A stretch of DNA of 64,000 bases from Pseudomonas wuhanensis (GTDB taxonomy: Bacteria; Pseudomonadota; Gammaproteobacteria; Pseudomonadales; Pseudomonadaceae), in the NCBI RefSeq assembly GCF_030687395.1, contig NZ_CP117430.1, positions 3,286,001-3,350,000 on the forward strand, written 5' to 3'. The position numbers and the translations under genes are program-made. The notes under the pieces were generated by a model that saw nothing but the letters and a program-made list of their open reading frames with translations, did not search any database and was not told where the DNA came from. Position 1 is the first letter of the stretch; each line of letters opens with the position of its first letter. Positions 18,896 to 28,372 of the stretch are shown one piece after another.

Positions 18896-21800
18896 CTAAA
18901 GCTCTGTGGTTTGGTGAACGTCGAGAGGACGAGGTGGCGTCCTATCCACCAGGCTTGCTTGCTTATTAGCTGGTTCAGTTTTCCCCGTATGGTCAGGACG
19001 GATCTTGAACCAGATGGAGTACATCGCTGGCAGGAATACCAGCGTCATGATGGTTCCGACGAACGTGCCTCCGATCAGCGTGTAGGCCAACGTCCCCCAG
19101 AAGACGGAGTGTGTCAGGGGAATGAACGCCAGGATTGCCGCCAGCGCTGTCAGCAGTACCGGGCGGGCACGTTGGACCGTGGCTTCGACCACCGCGTGAA
19201 ACGGATCCAGCCCTTCTTGCGCGTTGTGATGGATTTGCCCAATCAGAATCAGCGTATTGCGCATCAAAATGCCTGAAAGGGCGATTAGACCGACCAGAGC
19301 GTTGATACCAAACGGCTGCTGGAAGATAAGCAGTGTCGGCACCACACCAATCAACCCCAGTGGCGAGGTGAGGAACACCATGACCATCGCCGAGATCGAA
19401 CGTACCTGCAGAATAATGATCAGCAGCGTCATGGCAATCATGATCGGGAACAGCGGCAACATCGCTTTACCGGCTTTGCCCGACTCCTCGATTGCACCCG
19501 CCTGCTCGATCCGGTACCCGTCAGGCAACTGGTCGATGACCGGTTGCAGCTCCTTCATGATCACGCTCGAGACGTCCGGTGGCTGCAAGCCTTCGGCAAT
19601 GTCGCCGCGCACGGTAATGGTCGGCGTGCGGTCACGACGTCGGAGGATCGGATCCTCCATACGCACATCGACCTCTCCCACCTGGGACAGCGGAATCCGC
19701 TGACCCGCCGAGCCCACCAGCGTAAAGCCTTCTATCTTGGCGGGATCGAGCCGGATATCACCCGCTGCGCGACCAACCACCTGCACCGAGCGAATGTCCT
19801 CACGAACTGCGGTGATCGGTACTCCGGCCAACAGGAACTGCAGTTGCTGCGCGACTGAGTTTGACGTCAACCCCACCGCCTCCAAGCGATCCTGATCCAG
19901 AGCGAAATGCAGCGTCGGCGTCAGTGGCCCCCAGTCAGTGTTGACGGTTCTCATCATCGGGCTCGACTGCATCACGTCCTGTACCTGGCCCGCGATCTCG
20001 CGCAACTTTGACGGATCAGGCCCCATCACCCGATAGGCAACAGGGAACGGAGAATACGGACCAAATACAAGCTGAGTCACCCTGACACGCGCTTCTGGGG
20101 CAAGTCCCTCAGCAGCGGCCTCGCGGAGACGGAACTTGAGGGCCTCGCGCTCCTCCTGGCTGTCCGTCAGCACCACAATTTTCGCGAACGATGGATCAGG
20201 GAGTTCCGGCGCCATCGCCAGATAGAAACGCGGCGCGCCTTGCCCGATATAGGCCGTGACGATTTTTGCCTCACCCTGCTTTTGCAGCCAGGTCTCTATC
20301 TTGGCGGTGGTCGCACTGGTCTGCTCAATGGAGGTTCCATAGGGCATTTGCACTTCAATCAATACCTCTGGACGGTCCGAGGTAGGGAAGAACTGTTTTT
20401 TGACCAGGCTCATGCCGAGAATCGCCACGCCAAACATTGCGATAACACTACCGGCCACCAGCCATTTGCGAGCAATGACTCGCGTCAAAACCTGGCGGAA
20501 GCGGTTGTAGTTAGGGGTGTTGTAGATGGCCGCGTGACCACCCTCGACCTTCTTGATGTTCGGCAACATCTTCACACCCAGGTACGGGGTAAAAGCTACC
20601 GCAACCACCCAGGAGGCAATCAGGGCAATGCCCACGATCCAGAACATGTTGCTGGTGTACTCGCCGGCTGTCGACTGCGCGAAGCCGTTGGGCATGAAGC
20701 CGATAGCCGTCACCAGCGTACCGGAAAGCATCGGTGCGGCCGTATGACTCCAGGCGTACGCGGAAGCTTTGATGCGGTCGTAGCCCTCCTCCATTTTCAC
20801 CACCATCATTTCGATAGCAATGATGGCGTCGTCCACCAACAGTCCGAGCGCCAGAATCAACGAGCCAAGGGTGATACGGTCAAAGTTCTTTCCAGTGGCC
20901 GCCATCACCACAAACACCACAGCCAACGTCAACGGTACAGCCGCAGCGACCACAACGCCTACCCGCCAGCCCATGCTGAGAAAGCAGACAAGCATCACCA
21001 CAAGCAGCGCGACGAAAAATTTGACCATGAACTCGCCGACGGCCGAACTGATATTTACAGATTGATCGGTGACCTTGGAGAGCGTCATGCCCAACGGCAT
21101 ACCTTCATTGATCTTGACCGTCTCCGCGTCCAACGCCTTGCCGAGGTCAAGACCGTTCCAACCCTCACGCATCACGATCCCCAGCAACAAGGCCTCTTCA
21201 CCGTTATTACGCACGAGAAAGGTTGCCGGATCTTCATAACCACGTTCGATCGTCGCCACGTCCGAGAGCTTCAGCGTCCGCCCCTGAACCGCAATGGGTG
21301 TGTCACGAATCTTCTGCACCTTATCGAAGGCGCCATCCAGCCGAAGAAAGACCTGCGGCCCGTCGCTTTCGATCGAACCGGCAGGCGTGAGCACGTTCTG
21401 ATTATTCAGCGCGGCAAAGATGTCCTGGGGCGATACGCCCAAGGTGGCCAGCCGATCATGGGAAAAGGAAACAAAGATGCGCTCGGGTTGCTCCCCAATA
21501 ATGTTGACCTTCTTCACGCCCGGCACATGCAACAGCTGTTGGCGCAACGACTCTGCATCACGTACCAACAGTCGCTGCGGTTCGCCTTTGGCTTTCAGGG
21601 CGAACAGTGCAAATGTCACGTCCGAAAACTCGTCGTTGACCATTGGCCCGATGACACCCGCCGGCAGCTTCCTGGCCTCATCGTCGAGCTTTTTACGCGC
21701 CTGATAGAACTCCTCCTGCACTTGCGCGGGCGGCGTGCTATCGCGCAGTGACACCATCGTGAAGGCGAGGCCAGGACGGGTGTAGGTTTCCGTGCGGTCG

Positions 21801-22045
21801 TACCATTTCAGTTCTTGCAGGCGTTTTTCAAGTGGCTCTGCTACCTGATCCTGCATCTCCTGCGCAGTAGCACCCGGCCACGCGGTGATGACAGTCAACT
21901 GCTTGACCGTAAATGGAGGATCCTCCGCGCGTCCCAACTGGAAGAACGACAGGATGCCCGCAACAGCAATCAGGAAGATCAAAAACACCGTGATGGAGCG
22001 CTCGCGAACGGCGATCGCCGACAGGTTGAAACGACCCTCGCTCAT
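18896..22045 (-). CDS. RND efflux pump inner membrane transporter
   Basis: A 1049-aa proton-driven exporter of the HAE1/AcrB superfamily. It has 12 helices in two halves with large periplasmic loops; the N-terminus is cytosolic and begins before IAVRERSITVFLIFLIAVAG. The proton-relay Asp pair is in LGLLVDDAIIAIEMMV (helix 4). The motif PFTVKQLTVITAWPGATAQE in the first porter domain resembles TriC/VmeI-like pumps rather than classical MexB. Its ATG overlaps the adaptor stop (ATGA). With the adaptor, the divergent outer membrane factor and TetR operators it forms a full tripartite system. Confidence 0.93.
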   Translation of the reverse strand: MSEGRFNLSAIAVRERSITVFLIFLIAVAGILSFFQLGRAEDPPFTVKQLTVITAWPGATAQEMQDQVAEPLEKRLQELKWYDRTETYTRPGLAFTMVSLRDSTPPAQVQEEFYQARKKLDDEARKLPAGVIGPMVNDEFSDVTFALFALKAKGEPQRLLVRDAESLRQQLLHVPGVKKVNIIGEQPERIFVSFSHDRLATLGVSPQDIFAALNNQNVLTPAGSIESDGPQVFLRLDGAFDKVQKIRDTPIAVQGRTLKLSDVATIERGYEDPATFLVRNNGEEALLLGIVMREGWNGLDLGKALDAETVKINEGMPLGMTLSKVTDQSVNISSAVGEFMVKFFVALLVVMLVCFLSMGWRVGVVVAAAVPLTLAVVFVVMAATGKNFDRITLGSLILALGLLVDDAIIAIEMMVVKMEEGYDRIKASAYAWSHTAAPMLSGTLVTAIGFMPNGFAQSTAGEYTSNMFWIVGIALIASWVVAVAFTPYLGVKMLPNIKKVEGGHAAIYNTPNYNRFRQVLTRVIARKWLVAGSVIAMFGVAILGMSLVKKQFFPTSDRPEVLIEVQMPYGTSIEQTSATTAKIETWLQKQGEAKIVTAYIGQGAPRFYLAMAPELPDPSFAKIVVLTDSQEEREALKFRLREAAAEGLAPEARVRVTQLVFGPYSPFPVAYRVMGPDPSKLREIAGQVQDVMQSSPMMRTVNTDWGPLTPTLHFALDQDRLEAVGLTSNSVAQQLQFLLAGVPITAVREDIRSVQVVGRAAGDIRLDPAKIEGFTLVGSAGQRIPLSQVGEVDVRMEDPILRRRDRTPTITVRGDIAEGLQPPDVSSVIMKELQPVIDQLPDGYRIEQAGAIEESGKAGKAMLPLFPIMIAMTLLIIILQVRSISAMVMVFLTSPLGLIGVVPTLLIFQQPFGINALVGLIALSGILMRNTLILIGQIHHNAQEGLDPFHAVVEATVQRARPVLLTALAAILAFIPLTHSVFWGTLAYTLIGGTFVGTIMTLVFLPAMYSIWFKIRPDHTGKTEPANKQASLVDRTPPRPLDVHQTTEL

Positions 22046-23151
22046 GGATGACTCCCGGCAACCTTGACGTCACCCGGTTGAGCCAGTCTTACCTCCTCAC
22101 CATCGCGCAGCAGATGCGCGCCTAACGCTACGATCTGCTCGCCGACCTTGAGATCGCCTGCGACTCGCGCTGCGTCGTCGCTCAAGCCCAGGACCTGAAC
22201 AGATCGCCAAGTCACTTTCGCCGGTGTACCGGCGATGACCCACACGCCAGTGCCTTGGCCTGGGTCATAAACGGCAGCGATCGGTACTTGCAGCCCCTGC
22301 CCTTGCGTGGTGCTTTCAGCGATCCGAAGCGTGACGGTCGAACCTATCGGTGCATTGGCCAGCGCGCCCTCAAGCACATAACGCGCCTCGAAGGTACGCG
22401 TCATACGGTCGGCCGAGTCAGAAAGCAGCCTCAGCTTCGCCGTAACAGCACCCGTGGTATTGCCATAAAGCGTCGCCTGCGCGGTGGATCCTGCTGCGGG
22501 GCGCAACGTCTCGGGCAGGTGCACGATGGCTTCGCGCTGCCCTGCCCGCGCCAGTCGAACTACGGGCTGTCCCGGGCTGACAACTTGTCCGGGCTCGGCG
22601 AGCGTCTCTACCACTACGCCGTCGGAATCCGCAAACAGCACCGCATAACCAGAAGCATTGCGGGCTACATCAGCCTGCGCTTCAGCAGCGCTGAGCTGCG
22701 CCTTTGCGGTATCCGCTGCGGCTTTGATCTGGTCATAGGTCGATGCAGAAATAGCACCTGCGGCGACCAGGTCGCGATATCGCGCCTCGTCATCTGCAGT
22801 CTGCTTAGCACGGGCCCGAGCGGCGATGACCGACTCTTGCTGTGCTCGCGCCTGCAACCCCAGGTCGATTGGGTCAAGGCGCATGAGTGGCTGCCCACGT
22901 TTAACGGTCTGGCCGGTGTCAACCAGACGCTCAAGTATCTTGCCTGACACCCGGAAGCCCAGGTCGCCCTGGACGCGGGCAGCCACGACGCCCGTGAAAG
23001 AACGCGAGACGTCGGACGAACCCTGAACCGCAGAGGACCTCACCAGAGGGGCCTGCGTGCGTGGATCTTCAACGGTGGATGAGTCGCCACACGCCGTCAG
23101 GACGAGAGGCAACAAGCAAGCGGCAATGGGGACAGATCGAAGCCGGCGCAT
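22042..23151 (-). CDS. RND efflux periplasmic adaptor lipoprotein
   Basis: A 369-aa membrane-fusion protein bridging pump and outer membrane channel. The lipobox is LVLTACGD (Cys near residue 22). A barrel-sandwich half-motif follows (GFRVSGKILERLVDTGQTV), then a coiled-coil hairpin rich in Ala/Gln (residues ~100-165), the second lipoyl half (SDGVVVETLAEPGQVV) and a membrane-proximal C-terminal domain. It is the first gene of the leftward operon, overlapping the pump by 4 bp, with two TetR-type operators in the gap to the outer membrane factor gene. Confidence 0.92.
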   Translation of the reverse strand: MRRLRSVPIAACLLPLVLTACGDSSTVEDPRTQAPLVRSSAVQGSSDVSRSFTGVVAARVQGDLGFRVSGKILERLVDTGQTVKRGQPLMRLDPIDLGLQARAQQESVIAARARAKQTADDEARYRDLVAAGAISASTYDQIKAAADTAKAQLSAAEAQADVARNASGYAVLFADSDGVVVETLAEPGQVVSPGQPVVRLARAGQREAIVHLPETLRPAAGSTAQATLYGNTTGAVTAKLRLLSDSADRMTRTFEARYVLEGALANAPIGSTVTLRIAESTTQGQGLQVPIAAVYDPGQGTGVWVIAGTPAKVTWRSVQVLGLSDDAARVAGDLKVGEQIVALGAHLLRDGEEVRLAQPGDVKVAGSHP

Positions 23152-23198
23152 AGGTTCCCTTACTTAAAAAATAGGACAGGCGCCACATTCTCAGCCTA

Positions 23199-23222
23199 GT
23201 GACCATTACTGTCAATGGTCAC
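23199..23222. promoter_or_regulatory. TetR-type operator 1, adaptor promoter
   Basis: 24-bp palindrome GTGACCATT-N6-AATGGTCAC with perfect 9-bp arms, 48 bp upstream of the adaptor start. It matches three other sites in this region and is probably bound by the TetR protein at 27340-27966. Confidence 0.8.
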
Positions 23223-23320
23223 ACATTGTGAAATGCCAAGCCCCTCGGCCTAAGCAACAGAACCGCCGCACGTATTGAGCCAATTTCGAACATAGCCCAA
23301 AGAGCGTCGATTGACAGAAA

Positions 23321-23344
23321 GTGACCATAACGTAATATGGTCAC
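23321..23344. promoter_or_regulatory. TetR-type operator 2, outer membrane factor promoter
   Basis: 24-bp palindrome GTGACCATA-N6-TATGGTCAC with perfect 9-bp arms, 27 bp before the ATG of the outer membrane factor gene. It would overlap the promoter and repress it. Confidence 0.8.
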
Positions 23345-23370
23345 AAACATCCTCGATTGAAGGTACCTCA

Positions 23371-24831
23371 ATGCCTCCCCTCCGCCCCATTGCTCTCTTG
23401 GTGAGTGCCAGCTTGATGACAGGTTGCGCGGTCGGTCCGGACTATCACCGTCCGGACGCCCCACTGTCGGACCATTACTTGGGGCAGTCTTCTGTCGAAC
23501 AGAGGCCTGGGGCGACGCCGGCCAGTCTTGTCGCCTGGTGGGAAGGTTTTGGTGATCCACTGTTAGCCGACTTCGTCTCCAAGGCACTTGAGCAGAACCT
23601 GGATCTGGCGCAGGCGTCGGCGCGAGTCACGCAGGCACGGGCAGGACTGGGCGCCGCAAATGCCGCTTTACTGCCCTCAGGGAACATCACCGGACAGGCC
23701 GCGCGCTCCTACCAGTCAATCGAGACGCCGCTCGGCCAGGTGTTGAACTCAACGCCTGGCTATGATCGGTACGGAAGCTCCTACGAGGCCAACCTCGATG
23801 CCAGCTGGGAGGTAGATGTCTTTGGCGGATTGCGCCACGGACGCGAGGCTGCTCTGGCCGAGTACCAGGCTTCCCAGGCCGGCGTCGCTGCCACACGATT
23901 GGCCATCGCTGCACAGACCGCCGATATCTACATCACTATCCGCGGACTACAGGCCCGGCTGGACATTGCGAACCGACAAGTCAAAACACAGCAGGAGCTA
24001 CTAGAGAAAGTCCAGTTGCTCTACAGCAAGGGGCTCGCCGCCAATTATCAGGTTCGCCAGACCGAGGGGGCGCTATCGCAGGTCCAGGCGACAGTGCCGG
24101 TCCTGCAGACCGGTCTGGATGCTGCCATGAATGCGCTGGATGTAATGCTCGGCACGCCGCCAGGCACTCACCGCACACAACTGGCAAGTGCGGGGAGCAT
24201 TCCTGTAGCGCCGCAGTTAAAGACGATGGGGACGCCGGCCGATTTGCTGCGCCGCAGGCCAGACCTCATTGTGGCTGAGCGCCGTCTTGCGGCTTCAAAC
24301 GCACGCATCGGGGAGGCGATTGCTGAGTACTACCCGAAATTCTCCCTCAGCGCATTGCTGGGTAGTGCTACGGCTGTATCCGCAGGCAATCTTTTCACCA
24401 GCGGCGCCAGCCAGTCAGCGGGCGTACTGGGCCTGCACTGGAGGCTCTTCGATTTTGGTCGCATAAACGCTCAAATCGACCAAGCCAAGGGACAGGAAGC
24501 CGAAACCCTGGCCGCTTACCGTCAGTCCGTGCTGCGCGCCACCGAGGATGTAGAAAACGCGTTCTCCGCACTGGTGAATCGGGAGGCTCAAGCAACCACC
24601 CTCACCGGGGGTGAGGCGTCTCTGACACAGGCTCGCCAATCGTCGTTCATTGCCTATGAGAAAGGCACGGCCAGCCTGATCGACGTCCTGCACGCCGACG
24701 AGACGATGCTGCAGGCTTCCGATGCTCGGGCACAAGCGCGAACGGAATCGGCACGGGCGGCGGTTGCGGCATTCAAGGCGCTAGGTGGTGGCTGGCAACC
24801 TCCTGAAGCCCAGCCTGTTGCGACACGATGA
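23371..24831 (+). CDS. NodT-family outer membrane efflux lipoprotein
   Basis: A 486-aa TolC/OprM-like channel. The signal peptide ends at the lipobox LMTGCAVGPDYHRP. Two structural repeats follow, each with a long helical hairpin (AQASARVTQARAGLGAAN and the region after LLGSATAVSAGNLF). ATG 23371 has AAGG 8 nt upstream; the longer frame begins at TTG inside the operator region. It is divergent from the adaptor-pump operon and completes the tripartite pump. An operator lies directly upstream. Confidence 0.92.
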   Translation: MPPLRPIALLVSASLMTGCAVGPDYHRPDAPLSDHYLGQSSVEQRPGATPASLVAWWEGFGDPLLADFVSKALEQNLDLAQASARVTQARAGLGAANAALLPSGNITGQAARSYQSIETPLGQVLNSTPGYDRYGSSYEANLDASWEVDVFGGLRHGREAALAEYQASQAGVAATRLAIAAQTADIYITIRGLQARLDIANRQVKTQQELLEKVQLLYSKGLAANYQVRQTEGALSQVQATVPVLQTGLDAAMNALDVMLGTPPGTHRTQLASAGSIPVAPQLKTMGTPADLLRRRPDLIVAERRLAASNARIGEAIAEYYPKFSLSALLGSATAVSAGNLFTSGASQSAGVLGLHWRLFDFGRINAQIDQAKGQEAETLAAYRQSVLRATEDVENAFSALVNREAQATTLTGGEASLTQARQSSFIAYEKGTASLIDVLHADETMLQASDARAQARTESARAAVAAFKALGGGWQPPEAQPVATR

Positions 24832-24971
24832 TTTAACCAGGTGACGTAGAACTTGATGCACGCACCTCCCCTTCTCTTTCAGCTACTACCCAATCCGAGA
24901 GCGGGTTTCGCTCACCGACTGACGCGATCAGCAACCAATTGCTCAATAGAAACCAACCGGAGTACAGCGAA

Positions 24972-25757
24972 ATGAAATCGAACGAGAATTCCTGGGTGCT
25001 CATCACCGGAGCATCAAGCGGATTTGGCGAGGAGTTTGCCCGGCAATATGCAGCGCAGGGAAAATCGCTCGTTCTGGTAGCAAGAAGGCTGAGTAAGCTC
25101 GAAGCGCTATCGGCGCAGCTGCGCGAACGCTTCGGCGTTGATGTGATCGTCGAACAAGTAGACCTGTCCTCGATCCCGGCGATCATCGAACTGCATGAGC
25201 GACTCAGCGAACGCAATATAGTGATCGATGTGCTCATCAACAATGCGGGTCATGGATTGCAGGGGCCTTTCCTGGATCAACCTCTGGATCAGTCCCTGAC
25301 CATGATTGATTTGGATATCGCCGGCCTGACAGCCCTGACACGCCTTTTCGCGGCCGACATGCGAGCCCGCAAACGTGGCCACATCCTGATGGTCGCCAGC
25401 TTGCTGTCCTTCCAGGGCGTGAAGAATTTCGCTGTTTACTCTGCCGCGAAAGCCTATGTTCTTCGCTTCTCTGATGCGCTTCATCGCGAACTGAAAAATG
25501 ATGGTGTCGTCGTTACCGCACTTTGCCCAGGGATGTCGGACACCGGATTTGCAGAAAGCGCCAAGCAACGGATCACACCGGCCTTAAAAATGGTGATGAT
25601 GCAGCCTCAACCCGTCGTGCGTGCAGGAATCCGTGCGCTGCAAGCCGGACGCATGAGTGTGGTGCCGGGTTTTGGCAACAAGGCCATTACTGTCTTGACT
25701 TGGGCCACGCCTCGTCGGTTTCATCAGGGCCTTATGGCGCAGGTGATGGGAGTCTGA
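24972..25757 (+). CDS. Short-chain dehydrogenase/reductase
   Basis: A 261-aa SDR: TGASSGFGEEFA cofactor motif, NNAGHG, and the active site VYSAAKAYV (Tyr-x3-Lys). After the first strand the motif VARRLSKLEAL with Arg-Arg suggests NADPH. It resembles the DltE/YqjQ branch that acts on lipid-like or keto substrates. ATG 24972 (GGAG about 10 nt upstream) is preferred over TTG 24939. It follows the outer membrane factor gene by 140 bp in the same direction and may be part of the efflux/lipid module. Confidence 0.85.
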   Translation: MKSNENSWVLITGASSGFGEEFARQYAAQGKSLVLVARRLSKLEALSAQLRERFGVDVIVEQVDLSSIPAIIELHERLSERNIVIDVLINNAGHGLQGPFLDQPLDQSLTMIDLDIAGLTALTRLFAADMRARKRGHILMVASLLSFQGVKNFAVYSAAKAYVLRFSDALHRELKNDGVVVTALCPGMSDTGFAESAKQRITPALKMVMMQPQPVVRAGIRALQAGRMSVVPGFGNKAITVLTWATPRRFHQGLMAQVMGV

Positions 25758-25869
25758 GGGGGGCGACAAAGAGGTCTTTTACCTCAGGGGAAAGGCCCGA
25801 TATATGTTCTTAAAGGTCGGGAGGCAACGCGCGCTCCCGACAGGACATTTATCGTGTAACAGCACTCAA

Positions 25870-27141
25870 TTAGAAGCGGTAACTGACAGACGTACCGAGT
25901 CCGCTCGCACTGTTCTTATATTTGGCACTGTATGCGCCTCTTGTAGCCGAAGCATCGTTGATCTGCACGCTCTCCTCCCATAGGTAGGAATAAGCAACAT
26001 CGATCGTGACATTGTCCGCCGGAGTCCAGCCAGCACCGAAGCTGATAACCTTCCGGTCGCCCGTGGGAATACGTGGTCCTCGGTTGGTGTTGTTGGTGGG
26101 AGACTGGTCGACCGAGAAGCCTGCGCGAAGTACCCATTGGCTGTTCAATTTGTACGCCGTGCCGATAGCGTGAGCCCACGTATCATGCCAGTTTTGTTCT
26201 TCGGTAATAGTGCCCAGCGAGCCGCTCAACAAAGGGGGTAAACCAGTGTTCTCGATGGTTAACTCTTTGAAGCGACTCCAGCGTGTCCAGGTACTCCCCA
26301 AGTAGAGTGTCCAGTCGTTATTAAGCTGATGAGTCATCGAGAAATCCACTGACTCTGGGGTATCCACATCCAGCGAAGCGTCATAACTGCGGCCGCTAAC
26401 CCCCAACACACTAAAGATGCCGTCGGTGACCTTGGTCTTGGCGTCCAAGTGGTAACTGACCTTGGAATGGTAGGTCATTCCCAGGCGGGTTCGGTCTGTA
26501 GCCTGCACCAGGATGCCGGCATTGAAACCGAGGGCCGTGTCGTCGCCCGTGCTTTTGAGCTTTCCGTCATTGCGACCTGGGCTAAGTGGATTGGGCACCA
26601 TCCCGGACAGCTCACCGGTGATGCGGTTGATGGTCGGACCCAAGCCGATCGAAACTTTGTCGTTAAAGGCATAGCTGATGGTGGGCTGGAACGTAAGGGT
26701 CGTGACCTCACTTTTGTTGGCGTAGTAACGCCCGGCAAAACCGCTGCCATAGTCAGTCATCAGACCGAAAGGTACATAAAAACCTACACCGAATGCCCAA
26801 TGCTCATCGATGGGTTTGACGTAGTAACCCATAGGCACTGTGGTGGTTGGCACCATGTCACCGTCTTCCTGCCCCCCGAATGTACTGCGGGTTTGGCTTA
26901 TGTCGGACTTAGCGAAAAGAGTCGCAGCCCCCACGCTGACCTGCTCCCTTTTCAAGCGAGACATGCCCGCCGGATTACCAAAGACCGTGCTCGCATCTTC
27001 AGCGGAGGAAGAGCGACCGGCAAACCCGGATCCCATGCCACTGACGCTTTGTTCATTGAGAGCGAAACCGCTTGCAAACACATTTGAAGATGCGAGCACG
27101 ACAGCGAGGCCAAATGGGCTCTTGAGCATTATTTTTTTCAT
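25870..27141 (-). CDS. FadL/OmpP1/TodX-family outer membrane channel
   Basis: A 423-aa beta-barrel for uptake of hydrophobic compounds such as long-chain fatty acids or aromatics. The signal peptide ends NVFASGFALNEQSVSGMG; the region SGFALNEQS plus AEDASTVFGNPAGM is diagnostic of FadL N-terminal hatch domains. The C-terminus ends in Phe (SVSYRF), the outer membrane assembly signal. A TetR-type operator sits at 27207-27230, 66 bp upstream, placing it in the same regulon as the pump. Ribosome binding site is weak. Confidence 0.9.
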   Translation of the reverse strand: MKKIMLKSPFGLAVVLASSNVFASGFALNEQSVSGMGSGFAGRSSSAEDASTVFGNPAGMSRLKREQVSVGAATLFAKSDISQTRSTFGGQEDGDMVPTTTVPMGYYVKPIDEHWAFGVGFYVPFGLMTDYGSGFAGRYYANKSEVTTLTFQPTISYAFNDKVSIGLGPTINRITGELSGMVPNPLSPGRNDGKLKSTGDDTALGFNAGILVQATDRTRLGMTYHSKVSYHLDAKTKVTDGIFSVLGVSGRSYDASLDVDTPESVDFSMTHQLNNDWTLYLGSTWTRWSRFKELTIENTGLPPLLSGSLGTITEEQNWHDTWAHAIGTAYKLNSQWVLRAGFSVDQSPTNNTNRGPRIPTGDRKVISFGAGWTPADNVTIDVAYSYLWEESVQINDASATRGAYSAKYKNSASGLGTSVSYRF

Positions 27142-27206
27142 TGTTTGAACTCTATGGGATCACTGAGATGAAGCAGTAGAAGCGCCAGCTCACCATATTT
27201 ATTCAT

Positions 27207-27230
27207 GTGACCAATTCAGTCAATGGTCAC
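27207..27230. promoter_or_regulatory. TetR-type operator 3, fadL-like promoter
   Basis: GTGACCAAT-N6-AATGGTCAC, 24 bp, one mismatch between arms. It has the same length and spacing as the pump operators and lies upstream of the leftward FadL-like gene. Confidence 0.75.
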
Positions 27231-27339
27231 AATGCGAATAAATGAAATGCCCTTCGACGACTGGAAGAAGGGCAAAATGAAAAGCCGTTTTGGTGATCTG
27301 TCGCTTACACAGGCATGACGTAAAACCGTTAGCCGAAGG

Positions 27340-27966
27340 TCAAGGCATGAGGCTACGCAAAATGAGGTTGGAGGTGAGCGTGGGCGCCTCCTCGACATAA
27401 TCGAGGTTGTACTGCAGGAGTAAAGGATTGACGAAAGGCCGCAAAGCCAGATGTATCGCTTCTACTGTTTCGTCCAGGGGAGTCTTGCGTTCAAATTCGC
27501 CGATCTCTCGCCCCTCCCGCACGATTTGCAACACGAAGCGTTTGATCTGTGCGTCATAAGCCTGCGTACTGGGCCAGCTTTCCGACGCCGCAAATGCTGC
27601 AATGTCATAGAGTTTTCGGTCGTTAAAGAACAGATTCACGCCTGTGGCGACCACAGTTTTGACCAATCGTCGAAAGCGCTCCGTCGGCGACAGGTCTTCT
27701 ACATTGATCGCCTGCTCCACAGCCGCGACGATTTCTGCCAGGCAATTTGCGCAGATGGCTTCACCGATCGCCTGCTTGGAATCAAAAAATTTGTAGATGT
27801 ACGCCTTGGAAAACCCGATGGCCCTCGCCAGATCGGAAACCGTGGTTTTGCCGTAGCCGTATTGACTGAAGTGTTCGTTGGCCGCCGCGACAATCTGGTC
27901 TCGAATGTCGTGATCGGCTGGGCCACGGGGGCTGGGCGAAGATGAAGATATTGATGGCTGATTCAT
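27340..27966 (-). CDS. TetR-family repressor of the efflux/FadL regulon
   Basis: A 208-aa repressor. The N-terminal HTH covers about residues 20-65 (QIVAAANEHFSQYGYGKTTV, then DLARAIGFSKAYIYKFFDSK). The C-terminal ligand domain has CANCLAEIVAAVEQA and NLFFNDRKLYDIAAFAAS. It lies between the FadL-like gene and its own upstream operator-like site. The four GTGACC-type palindromes in the region are best explained as its binding sites. The ligand is unknown, probably a hydrophobic compound given the pump and channel. Confidence 0.88.
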   Translation of the reverse strand: MNQPSISSSSPSPRGPADHDIRDQIVAAANEHFSQYGYGKTTVSDLARAIGFSKAYIYKFFDSKQAIGEAICANCLAEIVAAVEQAINVEDLSPTERFRRLVKTVVATGVNLFFNDRKLYDIAAFAASESWPSTQAYDAQIKRFVLQIVREGREIGEFERKTPLDETVEAIHLALRPFVNPLLLQYNLDYVEEAPTLTSNLILRSLMP

Positions 27967-28004
27967 GAGAACAGCTTACTCATCCTATCGAGGACTGACA
28001 ACTT

Positions 28005-28028
28005 GTGACCAAAAAGATATACAGTCAC
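28005..28028. promoter_or_regulatory. Weaker TetR-type operator 4, upstream of tetR itself
   Basis: GTGAC at the left end and GTCAC at the right end over 24 bp, embedded in TTGTGAC...GTCACAA; inner arm bases do not match. It is 39 bp before the repressor ATG, so low-affinity autoregulation is likely. Confidence 0.5.
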
Positions 28029-28372
28029 AAAACAGCAGCTGTGGCCGAGTGGCGTCCGAGGTACTAAACTGGCAACTCAGCCCTGATCGACATGAGTTCC
28101 GTCATACGACAGAGCCTCCCCGCGCCATGAAGAATCTAACGCTACATTACCTAGCGACACTGTGTAGCCTGCGCGTAATTGTCCGGGCCACACTGCAACG
28201 CAATCCTGTTTGCGCGGATGTTGAGTGGCCTTAACATGTTCGCTCAATTGAAACAGTCATGGCGCACTCAACAGCAGATTACGATCTCCACCTCGCAGCA
28301 TCCGAGGCTAAACCTCTGATTCCTTCAGACTAAAACCTTTCTGGCATCACACTCTCCACTCCGCAATAAGGC
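28029..28372. other. Intergenic stretch without visible gene
   Basis: About 340 bp between the tetR upstream region and the end of the old yellow enzyme gene. I see no frame with a ribosome binding site, no clear hairpin and no RNA gene. Confidence 0.5.

Noticed and set aside
20240..21751. 503-codon plus-strand frame
   Set aside because: Lies wholly inside the RND pump gene on the opposite strand; very His/Asp/Arg-rich as expected of antisense frames.
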